Shown: piece by piece, positions 15,929 to 24,841 of the stretch
Numbering within the stretch: position 1 is the stretch's first letter
Layout: each line of letters begins with the position of its first letter
Assembly: GCA_046199005.1 (NCBI GenBank)
Contig: CP176050.1
Location: 3,286,001 to 3,350,000, forward strand
Direction: 5' to 3'
From: Ascidiimonas sp046199005
Lineage (GTDB): Bacteria > Bacteroidota > Bacteroidia > Flavobacteriales > Flavobacteriaceae
Length of the DNA: 64,000 bases
Made by a program: the position numbers and the translations under genes
Notes under the pieces: model-generated
What the model was told of the DNA's origin: nothing
Seen by the model: only the letters and a program-made list of their open reading frames with translations
Databases searched by the model: none

Positions 15929-17332
15929 ATGAATACATCATTTAAAATTAATACTCATTTCAAAAAAATTCTGGCAGACACTATAACCCCCGTAAGTGTC
16001 TACCTAAAAATGAGAGATCGTTATCCTAACTCCCTACTGCTTGAAAGTAGTGATTACCATGCTAACGATAACAGCTTTTCATACATCTGTTGCAATCCAA
16101 TAGCGAGCATAAAGGTGGCGCATGAAGAGATTACAAAGCAATTTCCGGACGGAAGCAGCGAAACCATTTCTATTACCGACAAGGCAATGGTTATCAGAGA
16201 GATCACGGCTTTTGCAAAATCATTTGATACTGCTAAGAATGATTTCAAGTTTATAAATAACGGGCTTTTTGGCTACATCGGATATGATGCAGTAAGGTAC
16301 TTTGAACAGATCGATATAAAAAAGAAAAATGATCGGTTAGATATTCCTGATATTTATTATGCTGTTTATCAAAATATCATTGCTATAAATCATTTTAAAA
16401 ATGAGGCTTACATTTTTGCACATTGCTTTGAAAAAGATGAAAATATCGAGGAAATTGAACAATTGCTAAGAGTTAAAAATTTTGCTTCCTACAACTTTCA
16501 CCGTGAAGGCAAACCAACTTCTAATCTTAAAGACGAAGAATACAAAGACCACGTAAATCTGGCTAAAAAGCACTGTAAACGTGGAGATGTCTTTCAATTG
16601 GTATTATCCAGAAGATTTAGTCAGCATTTTAAAGGTGACGAATTTAATGTTTATCGGGCTCTTCGTTCTGTGAATCCCTCACCTTATCTATTTTATTTTG
16701 ATTATGGAGACTTTAAGATCTTTGGTAGCTCACCGGAAGCACAACTCATTGTCAAAGATGGGCAGGCAGAAATTCATCCTATAGCAGGAACATTCAAACG
16801 TACCGGAAACGATCTTCAAGATGCAGAACTTGCCAAAAAATTATCCATAGATGAAAAAGAAAATGCCGAACATGTAATGTTGGTAGATCTGGCAAGAAAC
16901 GACCTTAGCCGGCATGGTAATTTTGTAAAAGTAGATACCTATCGGGAAGTGCAATTTTTTTCTCATGTGATTCATTTGGTATCGAAAGTAACGGGAAAAA
17001 TGCATAAAAACACAGACACTATGCAGGTGGTTGCAGACACATTCCCGGCAGGAACGCTTAGTGGCGCACCTAAACATAGAGCGATGCAGCTTATTGAACA
17101 ATATGAAAAATGCAATCGGGACTTTTATGGTGGTGCCATTGGATTTATGGATTTTAATGGGAATTTTAATCATGCGATCATGATAAGAACTTTTCTGAGC
17201 AAGAATCATATGTTACATTTTCAGGCAGGTGCCGGCCTGGTGTCAGAGTCAGATCCCGAGAGTGAACTACAGGAAGTTTATAATAAGCTAGGTGCTTTAA
17301 ATCATGCACTTGAAATCGCTGAAAACATCTAA
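15929..17332 (+). CDS. trpE: Anthranilate synthase component I
   Basis: A 467-aa chorismate-utilising enzyme, the first step of tryptophan synthesis. The feedback Trp-binding motif LLESS lies near residue 35 (NSLLLESSDYHAND), and the catalytic chorismate domain has SPEAQLIVKDGQAEIHPIAGTFKR, DEKENAEHVMLVDLARND, and GTLSGAPKHRAMQLIEQYE, then YGGAIGFMDFNG. It works with TrpG, encoded two bases later. The gene is the first of trpEGDCFBA and lies behind the attenuator. Confidence 0.97.
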   Translation: MNTSFKINTHFKKILADTITPVSVYLKMRDRYPNSLLLESSDYHANDNSFSYICCNPIASIKVAHEEITKQFPDGSSETISITDKAMVIREITAFAKSFDTAKNDFKFINNGLFGYIGYDAVRYFEQIDIKKKNDRLDIPDIYYAVYQNIIAINHFKNEAYIFAHCFEKDENIEEIEQLLRVKNFASYNFHREGKPTSNLKDEEYKDHVNLAKKHCKRGDVFQLVLSRRFSQHFKGDEFNVYRALRSVNPSPYLFYFDYGDFKIFGSSPEAQLIVKDGQAEIHPIAGTFKRTGNDLQDAELAKKLSIDEKENAEHVMLVDLARNDLSRHGNFVKVDTYREVQFFSHVIHLVSKVTGKMHKNTDTMQVVADTFPAGTLSGAPKHRAMQLIEQYEKCNRDFYGGAIGFMDFNGNFNHAIMIRTFLSKNHMLHFQAGAGLVSESDPESELQEVYNKLGALNHALEIAENI

Positions 17333-17334
17333 TA

Positions 17335-17901
17335 ATGAAAAACATCCTAGTTATAGATAATTATGACAGCTTTACCTACAACCTGGTACATTACCTTGAA
17401 GACCTGGATTGTAAAGTTACCGTCAAGAGAAATGATCAACTTACATTAGATGAAGTAGCTTCATTTGACAAAATCGTGCTTTCTCCCGGTCCCGGGATTC
17501 CCGATGAAGCGGGTCTGTTAAAACCAATTATTGCACGGTATTCAGACAGTAAGAGTATTTTAGGGGTATGTCTGGGTCAACAGGCTATTGGCGAAGTATT
17601 CGGAGCCAAACTTATCAATCTCGAAAAAGTATATCATGGGGTCGCTACCAAAGTGAAAATTACGGTTAGTGACGAGCCAATGTTTAAGGGACTTCCCGAA
17701 GAAATTGAAGTGGGCAGATATCACTCCTGGGTAGTCGACACCAATCTCCCAGATGTATTGGAAGTCACCTCTGTAGATGAAAACGGACAAATAATGTCGC
17801 TAAGGCATAGAGCTTTTGACGTTCGGGCGGTTCAGTACCATCCGGAATCTGTACTGACACCTAATGGAAAACAAATGCTCAAAAATTGGGTAAATAGCTA
17901 G
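17335..17901 (+). CDS. trpG: Anthranilate synthase component II (glutamine amidotransferase)
   Basis: A 188-aa class I glutamine amidotransferase that feeds ammonia to TrpE. Catalytic triad: Cys79 in LGVCLGQQAIGE and the His and Glu of VQYHPESVLTPNG. The oxyanion loop is SPGPGIPDEAG. The length is that of a stand-alone trpG, not a trpG-trpD fusion. Two bases separate it from trpE. Confidence 0.97.
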   Translation: MKNILVIDNYDSFTYNLVHYLEDLDCKVTVKRNDQLTLDEVASFDKIVLSPGPGIPDEAGLLKPIIARYSDSKSILGVCLGQQAIGEVFGAKLINLEKVYHGVATKVKITVSDEPMFKGLPEEIEVGRYHSWVVDTNLPDVLEVTSVDENGQIMSLRHRAFDVRAVQYHPESVLTPNGKQMLKNWVNS

Positions 17902-17908
17902 TTTAATT

Positions 17909-18901
17909 ATGAAAGACATACTTAACAGACTTATAAATTATGAGACCATTTCTAAAGAAGAAGCCAAAAATGTTTTGGTAAACATCTCAAAAGGACTCTA
18001 CAATACCAGCCAGATCGCTTCTTTTCTTACGGTTTATATGATGCGCAGCATCACTATTGAAGAGTTGGAAGGTTTTAGAGATGCATTATTAGAATTATGT
18101 GTTCCTGTAAATCTTAGTGACTACAATACCATAGATCTCTGTGGTACTGGTGGTGATGGTAAAGACACTTTTAATATTTCTACGCTCTCCTCCTTTGTTG
18201 CGGCAGGTTCAGGAATTCATGTAACCAAGCATGGAAATTACGGGGTTTCTTCGACTTGCGGATCAAGCAATGTAATGGAATATTTAGGAATTAAATTTTC
18301 AAATGACCCTGAGTTTCTGGAAAAATCATTAGAAAAAACAGGCATTTGCATTCTTCATGCACCCCTGTTTCACCCTGCGATGAAAAATGTAGCACCCATC
18401 CGTAGAGAACTGGCTGTAAAAACTTTTTTTAATATGTTAGGCCCTATGGTAAATCCTGCATTCCCCAAAAATCAAATGGTAGGCGTTTTTAACCTTGAGC
18501 TCGCCAGAATGTACGGATATCTTTATCAAAACACCGATAAAAATTTTACCGTATTACACGCGTTAGACGGATACGATGAAATTTCACTAACCGGAAACAC
18601 TAAAACAATTTCAAATCAGGCCGAAGCTTTACTGAAACCAGAAGATTTTGGAGTTGAAAAAATAGCAGCCCATCAGATCGCCGGTGGCGCTACCATTGAA
18701 AGCTCCGCGGCAATTTTTATGGATGTGATCAGCGGAAAAGGTACTGAAGCACAAAATAATGTCGTAAGTGCGAACGCTGGAATAGCGATAGCAACTTTAA
18801 AAAATCTTAGCCCTAAAGAAGGATTTGAGATAGCTAAAGAAAGCCTATTGGAAGGAAAGGCACTTAGCGTATTACAACAATTACAAAAACTCAGTGCCTA
18901 A
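17909..18901 (+). CDS. trpD: Anthranilate phosphoribosyltransferase
   Basis: A 330-aa enzyme that joins anthranilate with PRPP. The PRPP-binding motif is DLCGTGGDGKDTFNISTLSS; KHGNYGVSSTCGSSNVMEYLG and APLFHPAMKNVAPIRRELAVK follow, all family signatures. Dimeric and cytoplasmic. It follows trpG by 7 bp. Confidence 0.97.
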   Translation: MKDILNRLINYETISKEEAKNVLVNISKGLYNTSQIASFLTVYMMRSITIEELEGFRDALLELCVPVNLSDYNTIDLCGTGGDGKDTFNISTLSSFVAAGSGIHVTKHGNYGVSSTCGSSNVMEYLGIKFSNDPEFLEKSLEKTGICILHAPLFHPAMKNVAPIRRELAVKTFFNMLGPMVNPAFPKNQMVGVFNLELARMYGYLYQNTDKNFTVLHALDGYDEISLTGNTKTISNQAEALLKPEDFGVEKIAAHQIAGGATIESSAAIFMDVISGKGTEAQNNVVSANAGIAIATLKNLSPKEGFEIAKESLLEGKALSVLQQLQKLSA

Positions 18902-18910
18902 ATCGAACGA

Positions 18911-19696
18911 ATGAATATACTCGATAAAATAATTGCTGATAAACGAAATGAAGTTGCTCTCAAAAAGCAACTCATTCCTACGGCTCAACTGGAAAGATCA
19001 GTTTTGTTCGAAAGAGAAACTATTTCTCTTTCCGAGAGGCTCAAGTCCTCTGTAGTCGGTATTATCGCCGAGCATAAAAGAAGATCCCCTTCCAAAGCGG
19101 TGATCAATCAGTCCTTGAATGTTAATGATGTGGCATCCGGATATGAAAAAGCTGGAGTTTCCGGTATGTCTGTGCTTACAGATAGCAAATATTTTGGTGG
19201 CTCTTTAGATGATATTTTGCTTGCAAGAGCAGCTTCTCAATTGCCCCTGTTACGTAAAGAATTTGTGATCGATGAATATCAAATTCTGGAAGCAAAGGCC
19301 TACGGCGCAGATTTGATCCTATTGATTGCAGCAGTGTTATCTGAAAAAGAGATCAAAGAACTTGCAGGTATTGCTCAACAGTTGGGGTTGGAAGTGCTGC
19401 TGGAAGTTCATAACGAACAAGAACTTCATAAATCCCTAGTTCCTTCGGTGAACATGTTAGGAGTTAACAATCGTAATTTAAAGACTTTTGAAGTTTCCCT
19501 TGAAACGAGTAAGTTTTTATCAGATCTTATCCCAAACGATTTTGTCAAAGTTTCCGAAAGTGGCATCAGCTCAGTTTCCGCTATCAAAGAATTAAAAGAA
19601 TACGGGTATCAAGGTTTTCTGATCGGCGAAAATTTTATGAAGACGAACGATCCTGGTGTTGCTGCATTGCGGTTCATAGAAGAATTTAAATCCTAA
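18911..19696 (+). CDS. trpC: Indole-3-glycerol-phosphate synthase
   Basis: A 261-aa TIM barrel that closes the indole ring of CdRP. The catalytic motif IIAEHKRRSPSKAVI contains the Glu and Lys, and other signatures are LRKEFVIDEYQ (catalytic Lys), LEVLLEVHNEQEL, MLGVNNRNLKTFEV and VSESGISSVSAI. A separate gene, not fused to trpF as in enterobacteria. Confidence 0.97.
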   Translation: MNILDKIIADKRNEVALKKQLIPTAQLERSVLFERETISLSERLKSSVVGIIAEHKRRSPSKAVINQSLNVNDVASGYEKAGVSGMSVLTDSKYFGGSLDDILLARAASQLPLLRKEFVIDEYQILEAKAYGADLILLIAAVLSEKEIKELAGIAQQLGLEVLLEVHNEQELHKSLVPSVNMLGVNNRNLKTFEVSLETSKFLSDLIPNDFVKVSESGISSVSAIKELKEYGYQGFLIGENFMKTNDPGVAALRFIEEFKS

Positions 19697-19700
19697 GCTT

Positions 19701-20360
19701 ATGAAAATTAAGGTATGCGGAATGAAATATCCAGAAAACATAAGTGAGGTAGCTGCCTTACAACCAGATTATATGGGTTTTATTTTTTGGGAACCTTCCA
19801 AAAGACATGTAGCCGACAACAGTATTCAAAATATACCTACTACCATCAAGAAAACGGGAGTTTTTGTAGATGAAACCCAAAGTCACATTCTTGATAAAGT
19901 GAAAACACACGAATTAGATGCCGTACAACTTCATGGAAAACAAAGTCCGCAGTTTTGTACCGACCTTAAAAAGGCGCTTGTACAAATGAAGAACGTTCAA
20001 GTTGAAATCATTAAGGTATTCTCTATTGCAGGAAGCTTTGACTTTGACCTCTTGGAGCCCTATGAATCTTCTTGCGACTTTTACCTTTTCGATACCAAAG
20101 GAAAACTCCCTGGAGGAAATGGTTACACCTTCGATTGGTCTGTACTTGCCTCCTACCCATCCACAAAACCTTATTTTCTTAGCGGAGGTATTGATTCAGC
20201 ATCAATCGATAAAATTAAGGCCTTTCTGAAGGAACCTGCCGCTAAATATTGTTATGCAGTAGATGTAAACAGTAAATTTGAAACAAAACCAGGCTTGAAG
20301 GATGTATCCCTGTTGGCTACATTCTTCAACGTGATCAAAAAACAAAAAATTGAACTATGA
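19701..20360 (+). CDS. trpF: Phosphoribosylanthranilate isomerase
   Basis: A 219-aa TIM barrel that converts PRA to CdRP. Catalytic Cys is in the N-terminal KVCGMKYPENI and the catalytic Asp in FDTKGKLPGGNGYTFDW; the phosphate loop FLSGGIDSASI follows, and AVDVNSKFETKPGLKD closes the barrel. Its stop overlaps the start of trpB (ATGA), so the two are translationally coupled. Confidence 0.96.
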   Translation: MKIKVCGMKYPENISEVAALQPDYMGFIFWEPSKRHVADNSIQNIPTTIKKTGVFVDETQSHILDKVKTHELDAVQLHGKQSPQFCTDLKKALVQMKNVQVEIIKVFSIAGSFDFDLLEPYESSCDFYLFDTKGKLPGGNGYTFDWSVLASYPSTKPYFLSGGIDSASIDKIKAFLKEPAAKYCYAVDVNSKFETKPGLKDVSLLATFFNVIKKQKIEL

Positions 20361-21541
20361 AAACGTACCACGTAAATGAAAAAGGATACTATGGTGAATT
20401 TGGCGGTGCATATATTCCCGAAATGCTTTATCCGAATGTAGAAGAACTAAAAAATACCTATTTAAAAATCACATCCGACCCTTCTTTTAAAGAAGAGTTC
20501 GATGCGCTTCTTAAAGACTATGTCGGCAGGCCTACCCCACTCTATTTTGCCAATCGTCTATCAGAGAAATACGCAGCTAAAATCTATTTGAAAAGAGAAG
20601 ATCTTTGCCATACAGGAGCACATAAGGTAAATAATACGATAGGTCAAATACTCCTGGCTAAAAAATTAGGTAAAAATCGTATCATCGCAGAGACGGGTGC
20701 TGGGCAACATGGGGTGGCAACTGCTACAGTCTGTGCTTTGATGGGAATACAATGCGTGGTTTATATGGGTGCAATAGATATTAAAAGACAGGCCCCTAAC
20801 GTAGCTCGTATGAAAATGCTGGGTGCAGAGGTAAGAGCTGCAGAGTCGGGAAGTAAAACCCTGAAAGATGCTACGAATGAAGCAATTCGGGATTGGATCA
20901 ATAATCCGGTAGACACACATTACATTATTGGTTCTGTTGTAGGCCCTCATCCCTACCCTGATATGGTTGCCCGCTTTCAGTCGGTTATTTCAGAAGAGAT
21001 CAAATGGCAATTAAAGGAAAAAGAAGGGAAAGAATTGCCAGATCATGTTATTGCCTGTGTGGGAGGTGGCAGCAATGCTGCTGGTACCTATTATCATTTT
21101 CTGGATATTCCGGAGGTAAATATAATAGCAGTAGAAGCCGCAGGAAAAGGTATTTATACCGGAGAAAGTGCTGCAACATCTGCATTAGGCAAAGACGGAA
21201 TTATTCATGGAAGCAGAACCTTACTCATGCAAACTGACGACGGACAAATTACCGAGCCTTATTCGATCTCTGCCGGACTGGACTATCCTGGGGTGGGGCC
21301 TATGCATGCTCATTTGTTCAGATCAGGCAGAGCAGAATTTATTTCTGTTACCGATGATGAAGCAATGACAGCGGGACTGGAACTTTCACAATTAGAAGGA
21401 ATTATTCCGGCCATTGAGACATCGCATGCATTTGCGGTACTAGAGCAACGAAAATTCAATCCGGAAGATATTGTGGTGATCAACCTTTCGGGAAGAGGAG
21501 ATAAAGACCTCAATACTTACATTGACTATTTTAAATTATAG
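20357..21541 (+). CDS. trpB: Tryptophan synthase beta subunit
   Basis: A 394-aa PLP enzyme that makes Trp from indole and serine. The PLP lysine is Lys90 in HTGAHKVNNTIGQI; other signatures are AETGAGQHGVATATVCAL, the phosphate-binding VGGGSNAAGTYYHF and GLDYPGVGPMHAHL. It forms an alpha2beta2 complex with TrpA. Overlaps trpF by four bases. Confidence 0.98.
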   Translation: MKTYHVNEKGYYGEFGGAYIPEMLYPNVEELKNTYLKITSDPSFKEEFDALLKDYVGRPTPLYFANRLSEKYAAKIYLKREDLCHTGAHKVNNTIGQILLAKKLGKNRIIAETGAGQHGVATATVCALMGIQCVVYMGAIDIKRQAPNVARMKMLGAEVRAAESGSKTLKDATNEAIRDWINNPVDTHYIIGSVVGPHPYPDMVARFQSVISEEIKWQLKEKEGKELPDHVIACVGGGSNAAGTYYHFLDIPEVNIIAVEAAGKGIYTGESAATSALGKDGIIHGSRTLLMQTDDGQITEPYSISAGLDYPGVGPMHAHLFRSGRAEFISVTDDEAMTAGLELSQLEGIIPAIETSHAFAVLEQRKFNPEDIVVINLSGRGDKDLNTYIDYFKL

Positions 21542-21545
21542 CTGC

Positions 21546-22307
21546 ATGAATCGTATACAGCAAAAATTACAGGAAGACAAAAAGTTATTATCGATATACT
21601 TTACTGCGGGATTCCCATCAGTGGAAGATACCGTGCCTGTACTTAAGGAGTTGCAGAACAACGGAGCAGATATGATAGAGATAGGCTTGCCTTTTAGTGA
21701 TCCTTTAGCAGATGGCCCTACCATTCAGGAAAGCTCCACCACGGCATTGAAGAACGGGATGACTACCGAGCTTTTATTCAAGCAATTAAAGGATATTCGA
21801 AATGACATTCATATCCCTTTGATACTTATGGGTTACTTTAATCCTATGATGCAATATGGGGTAGAAAAATTTTGTCAGAAATGTGAAGAAATCGGTATAG
21901 ACGGACTCATTATCCCTGATTTACCCGTGGATGTCTACCACGAACAGTACAAGGATATTTTCGACAGATACGGACTCCTGAACATGTTTTTGATTACTCC
22001 CCAGACTTCTGACAAGCGCATTAAATATATCGACTCTATATCGGGAGGCTTTATTTATATGGTGAGCAGTGCCAGTGTTACGGGTGCCAAAAACACCTTC
22101 GGGGAAGAACAGGAAGCATATTTTAAACGTATTGAATCATTAAACCTGAATGCTCAGCGCATTGTTGGATTTGGAATAAGTAATAAAGAGACATTTCAAC
22201 AGGCTACCCGCTATGCAAAAGGGGCAATCATAGGTTCTGCATTTATCAAAATGTTAGCAGCCGAGGGCGTAAAAGGTATTCGGGGGTTTTTAGGTAAAAT
22301 TAGATAA
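21546..22307 (+). CDS. trpA: Tryptophan synthase alpha subunit
   Basis: A 253-aa TIM barrel that splits indole-3-glycerol phosphate. Catalytic Glu45 and Asp56 are in MIEIGLPFSDPLADGPTIQ, and the indole tunnel and phosphate sites follow (GLIIPDLPVDVYHEQ, VGFGISNKETFQQ, GAIIGSAFIKM). I start at the ATG at 21546, five bases after trpB; an in-frame ATG at 21522 would overlap it. Last gene of the operon; no clear terminator follows. Confidence 0.96.
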   Translation: MNRIQQKLQEDKKLLSIYFTAGFPSVEDTVPVLKELQNNGADMIEIGLPFSDPLADGPTIQESSTTALKNGMTTELLFKQLKDIRNDIHIPLILMGYFNPMMQYGVEKFCQKCEEIGIDGLIIPDLPVDVYHEQYKDIFDRYGLLNMFLITPQTSDKRIKYIDSISGGFIYMVSSASVTGAKNTFGEEQEAYFKRIESLNLNAQRIVGFGISNKETFQQATRYAKGAIIGSAFIKMLAAEGVKGIRGFLGKIR

Positions 22308-22404
22308 CTCATAATAGGAGTCTCCTGTGCTAATGACACCACAAGATTTCTTATTTTAGTGATTCTATTTATTAAGCTTAAGTAATTACAACTTTATCTC
22401 ACTT

Positions 22405-23910
22405 ATGAAAAAAATCTGTACTCTTTTATTGCTTTGGATAAGCACCATGCTAACCGCACAGGATTTTGATGAAAAACTTAAAATGCAGGTTCGCAAAACT
22501 GCCGAAAAAATAAAAGAGTTTGTGGCCATCCCGAATGATGCAAATGATCGTGGCGACATCATGAGAAACATCAATTGGTTAACTAAAGAATTTACCTCAA
22601 GAGGTTTTAATACTGCCGTTGTACCTACCGATGGCGAGCCTCTTTTTTTTGCTGTGAGACCCATGATAGAAGAACTTCCTACCATTTTATTTTACATGCA
22701 TTTTGATGGTCAACCTGTAGACCCGTCGAAATGGGATCAAAAAAGTCCCTATGAAGTGGTCCTTAAGAAAGAAGAAAATGGCAAATGGATTGAAAAAGAC
22801 TGGACAGAACTCAATGAAAATATTGATTACGAAGCACGCTTATTTGGGAGATCAGTATCTGATGATAAGGGCCCCATTGTTATGCTTTTAGCTGCTTTAG
22901 ACCTCCTAAAGCAAGAAAACAAAAGTATCCCTTACAATATTAAGGTAATCCTAGACGGAGAAGAAGAAAAAGGGAGTAAGCCCTTACCTGCAGCAGTCAA
23001 AAAGAATGAAGAACTACTAGCCGCTGACTTTCTTATTATAAATGATGGCCCTGTTCATCCTTCAGAAAAAGCAACCCTTGTTTACGGATGTAGAGGAATA
23101 ACCACCTTAGATATTACCACATTTGGACCAATCGCACCTCAACACAGCGGACATTATGGTAACTATGCACCCAATCCCGGATTTCAGTTAGCGCAACTTC
23201 TAGCCTCTATGAAAGATTCAGAAGGGCGTGTGCTTATCGACGGGTATTACGATGGTATCGTATTAAATGAACCTATAAAAGAAGTGCTTAAGAACGTACC
23301 GGATGACGAAAAGGCAATACAGCAAAGGCTGGCTTTTAAAACTCCGGAAAAGGTAGGAGCAAACTACCAGGAATCTCTACAGTTTCCTTCTTTGAACATT
23401 AGAGGCCTTTCTTCAGGATGGGTAGGCGACCAAGCCAGAACGATCGTACCAGACAAAGCTACCGCTGCTATAGATATACGACTGGTTCCCGAAAGCGATG
23501 GCAATCGACTTAAGTCTCTTGTAAAAGAGCATATTAAAAAACAAGGATTTTATCTTACCCAGGAAACACCTACAGCAGAAGAACGCACTAAATATGACCG
23601 AATCGTCATGGTAAAAGAAAATCCGGTAACTCCTCCTTTCAGAACAAATATGGAAAACCCTTATGCTACATGGGCAGAAAATATACTTTCTGATGTGCAT
23701 AAAGAATCACCTGTGAAAATTCGAATTATGGGAGGAACCGTACCTACTGCTGCATTTATTAACACCTTAAACATTCCCGCAGTTATCATTCCAATGGTGA
23801 ACCCAGATAACAATCAACACAGCCCCAATGAAAATTTAAAAATCAAACAAATTGCTTACGGAATCCACACGTTTTATGCGCTTTTGAGCACCCCACTAAC
23901 GAAAATTTAA
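22405..23910 (+). CDS. M20 family metallopeptidase, exported
   Basis: A 501-aa dizinc peptidase with a signal peptide (MKKICTLLLLWISTMLTAQ). The zinc sites are visible: HFD in TILFYMHFDGQPVDP, the bridging Asp in GRSVSDDKGPIVML, Glu-Glu of LDGEEEKGSKPL, and the C-terminal His in DNNQHSPNENLKI. The lid domain lies about residues 220-380. Members cut dipeptides or N-acyl amino acids. Being exported, it probably works on small peptides in the periplasm. It has its own upstream gap of 97 bp after trpA. Confidence 0.9.
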   Translation: MKKICTLLLLWISTMLTAQDFDEKLKMQVRKTAEKIKEFVAIPNDANDRGDIMRNINWLTKEFTSRGFNTAVVPTDGEPLFFAVRPMIEELPTILFYMHFDGQPVDPSKWDQKSPYEVVLKKEENGKWIEKDWTELNENIDYEARLFGRSVSDDKGPIVMLLAALDLLKQENKSIPYNIKVILDGEEEKGSKPLPAAVKKNEELLAADFLIINDGPVHPSEKATLVYGCRGITTLDITTFGPIAPQHSGHYGNYAPNPGFQLAQLLASMKDSEGRVLIDGYYDGIVLNEPIKEVLKNVPDDEKAIQQRLAFKTPEKVGANYQESLQFPSLNIRGLSSGWVGDQARTIVPDKATAAIDIRLVPESDGNRLKSLVKEHIKKQGFYLTQETPTAEERTKYDRIVMVKENPVTPPFRTNMENPYATWAENILSDVHKESPVKIRIMGGTVPTAAFINTLNIPAVIIPMVNPDNNQHSPNENLKIKQIAYGIHTFYALLSTPLTKI

Positions 23911-23975
23911 GAAGGCTTTAATACATTTTTTGGTATACGATGCTTATATTAAAAGTGAACTAAAATAAAGAAAAA

Positions 23976-24119
23976 ATGGGAATTATTAAAGACGAAAAAA
24001 AATTTAAAAGAACAAAAGAACAATCAAACCCTACCAATCCAACAGGGAATATCAATCAAGAAACCAATAAATTTGATATAGACAAAAAAACTATCAAGAA
24101 ACAACAAAACAAGGGATAA
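23976..24119 (+). CDS. Small Lys/Asn-rich hypothetical protein
   Basis: A 47-codon frame beginning MGIIKDEKKFKRTKEQ, rich in Lys, Asn and Gln, with no hydrophobic segment and an unordered look. It lies between the M20 peptidase and the bTHX gene on the same strand. I do not recognise it. Its reality rests on its position and a clean frame with ATG and TAA, and could be chance in AT-rich DNA. Confidence 0.4.
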   Translation: MGIIKDEKKFKRTKEQSNPTNPTGNINQETNKFDIDKKTIKKQQNKG

Positions 24120-24155
24120 ATTCATCACTTGTAATAGGAGTCAAACGCAGAAATT

Positions 24156-24290
24156 ATGGGAAAAGGAGATAAAAAAACGAGGCGCGGTAAAATTCAGATG
24201 GGAAGTTTTGGGAAATTGAGACCCAGGCGTAAAAAATTCCGAATTAAGAGAAAACATGTAAAAAGTGCCGCGGTTAACGCAAATGGCTAA
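24156..24290 (+). CDS. 30S ribosomal protein bTHX
   Basis: A 44-aa, very basic protein starting MGKGDKKTRRGKIQMGSFGK, which matches the pattern of bTHX (Thx), a small protein bound in the head of the 30S subunit in Thermus and in Bacteroidota. The rest is basic (RPRRKKFRIKRKHVKS), slightly longer than the Thermus protein. It precedes a strong terminator. Confidence 0.85.
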   Translation: MGKGDKKTRRGKIQMGSFGKLRPRRKKFRIKRKHVKSAAVNANG

Positions 24291-24296
24291 AATATT

Positions 24297-24330
24297 AAAA
24301 TCCTGAATTATTTCTTAATTCAGGATTTTT
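24297..24330 (+). terminator. Terminator after the bTHX gene, possibly bidirectional
   Basis: Stem AAAATCCTGAATTA (24297-24310) with TAATTCAGGATTTT (24316-24329), short loop, then T. On the minus strand it also follows the lanthipeptide gene (ends 24345) and could stop that transcript, though with a shorter T-run. Confidence 0.85.
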
Positions 24331-24344
24331 TCATTTAGCAACTT

Positions 24345-24533
24345 TTACTCAATCCGATCAGGATCATTAGTATCTGTAGTGCAATCTCCGTAACCACAAC
24401 AGATAGGTCCATAAGTACATCTGCTGTGAGACGTTGTCCATGCACCTCCTTTTATATTTGAAGCTACTTCGTCTAAATTTGAGACTATCTTCTTGTTAAG
24501 ATTTAAACTTTTCTTTGAATTTGACTTTTTCAT
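24345..24533 (-). CDS. Lanthipeptide-type precursor peptide A
   Basis: A 62-aa peptide with a leader of the Bacteroidota class I lanthipeptide kind (KSLNLNKKIVSNLDEV, then IKGG at 27-30) and a core of about 32 residues rich in Thr/Ser and Cys (AWTTSHSRCTYGPICCGYGD, then CTT and acidic DPDR). Cysteines are at 39, 45, 46 and 51; Ser/Thr before them could be dehydrated and bridged. It is 80 bp downstream of a sister gene with the same leader and the same Cys spacing, and both follow a LanC gene. Processing is inferred from family resemblance. Confidence 0.82.
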   Translation of the reverse strand: MKKSNSKKSLNLNKKIVSNLDEVASNIKGGAWTTSHSRCTYGPICCGYGDCTTDTNDPDRIE

Positions 24534-24613
24534 GATATCTAATATTTAAATTATTATTTAGCTATCCGAAAAAAGGAATAAGGGGAATTCACTATTAATA
24601 ATTATCGCTACAG

Positions 24614-24796
24614 CTATTCGTAACGATCAGGATCTTCAGATTGTGTTGTGCAATCACCTGCACCACAACACCAATTTCCTGTACATCTGCTTACTGAGGT
24701 TGTCCAACCTCCTTTAATCTTGTGAACCACGTCATCAAGACTAGACACTACCTTTTTATTAAGGTTGAGTCCTTTACGCTCATTTGATTTTTTCAT
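24614..24796 (-). CDS. Lanthipeptide-type precursor peptide B
   Basis: A 60-aa sister of peptide A: leader GLNLNKKVVSSLDDV and double glycine (IKGG, 27-30), core beginning WTTSVSRCTGNWCCGAGD. Cysteines at 38, 43, 44 and 49 keep the C...CC....C pattern. The two cores share WTTS.SRCT, CCG.GDCTT and DPDR, with changes between them, which looks like duplication followed by divergence under selection to keep the ring-forming residues. Confidence 0.82.
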   Translation of the reverse strand: MKKSNERKGLNLNKKVVSSLDDVVHKIKGGWTTSVSRCTGNWCCGAGDCTTQSEDPDRYE

Positions 24797-24841
24797 AGTA
24801 AATTATTTTTAGTTGCCTTTAAGTTAGTTTTTTTCTTACTT

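Noticed and set aside
16841..17209. 122-codon minus frame inside trpE
   Set aside because: Overlaps the TrpE catalytic motifs; shadow frame.
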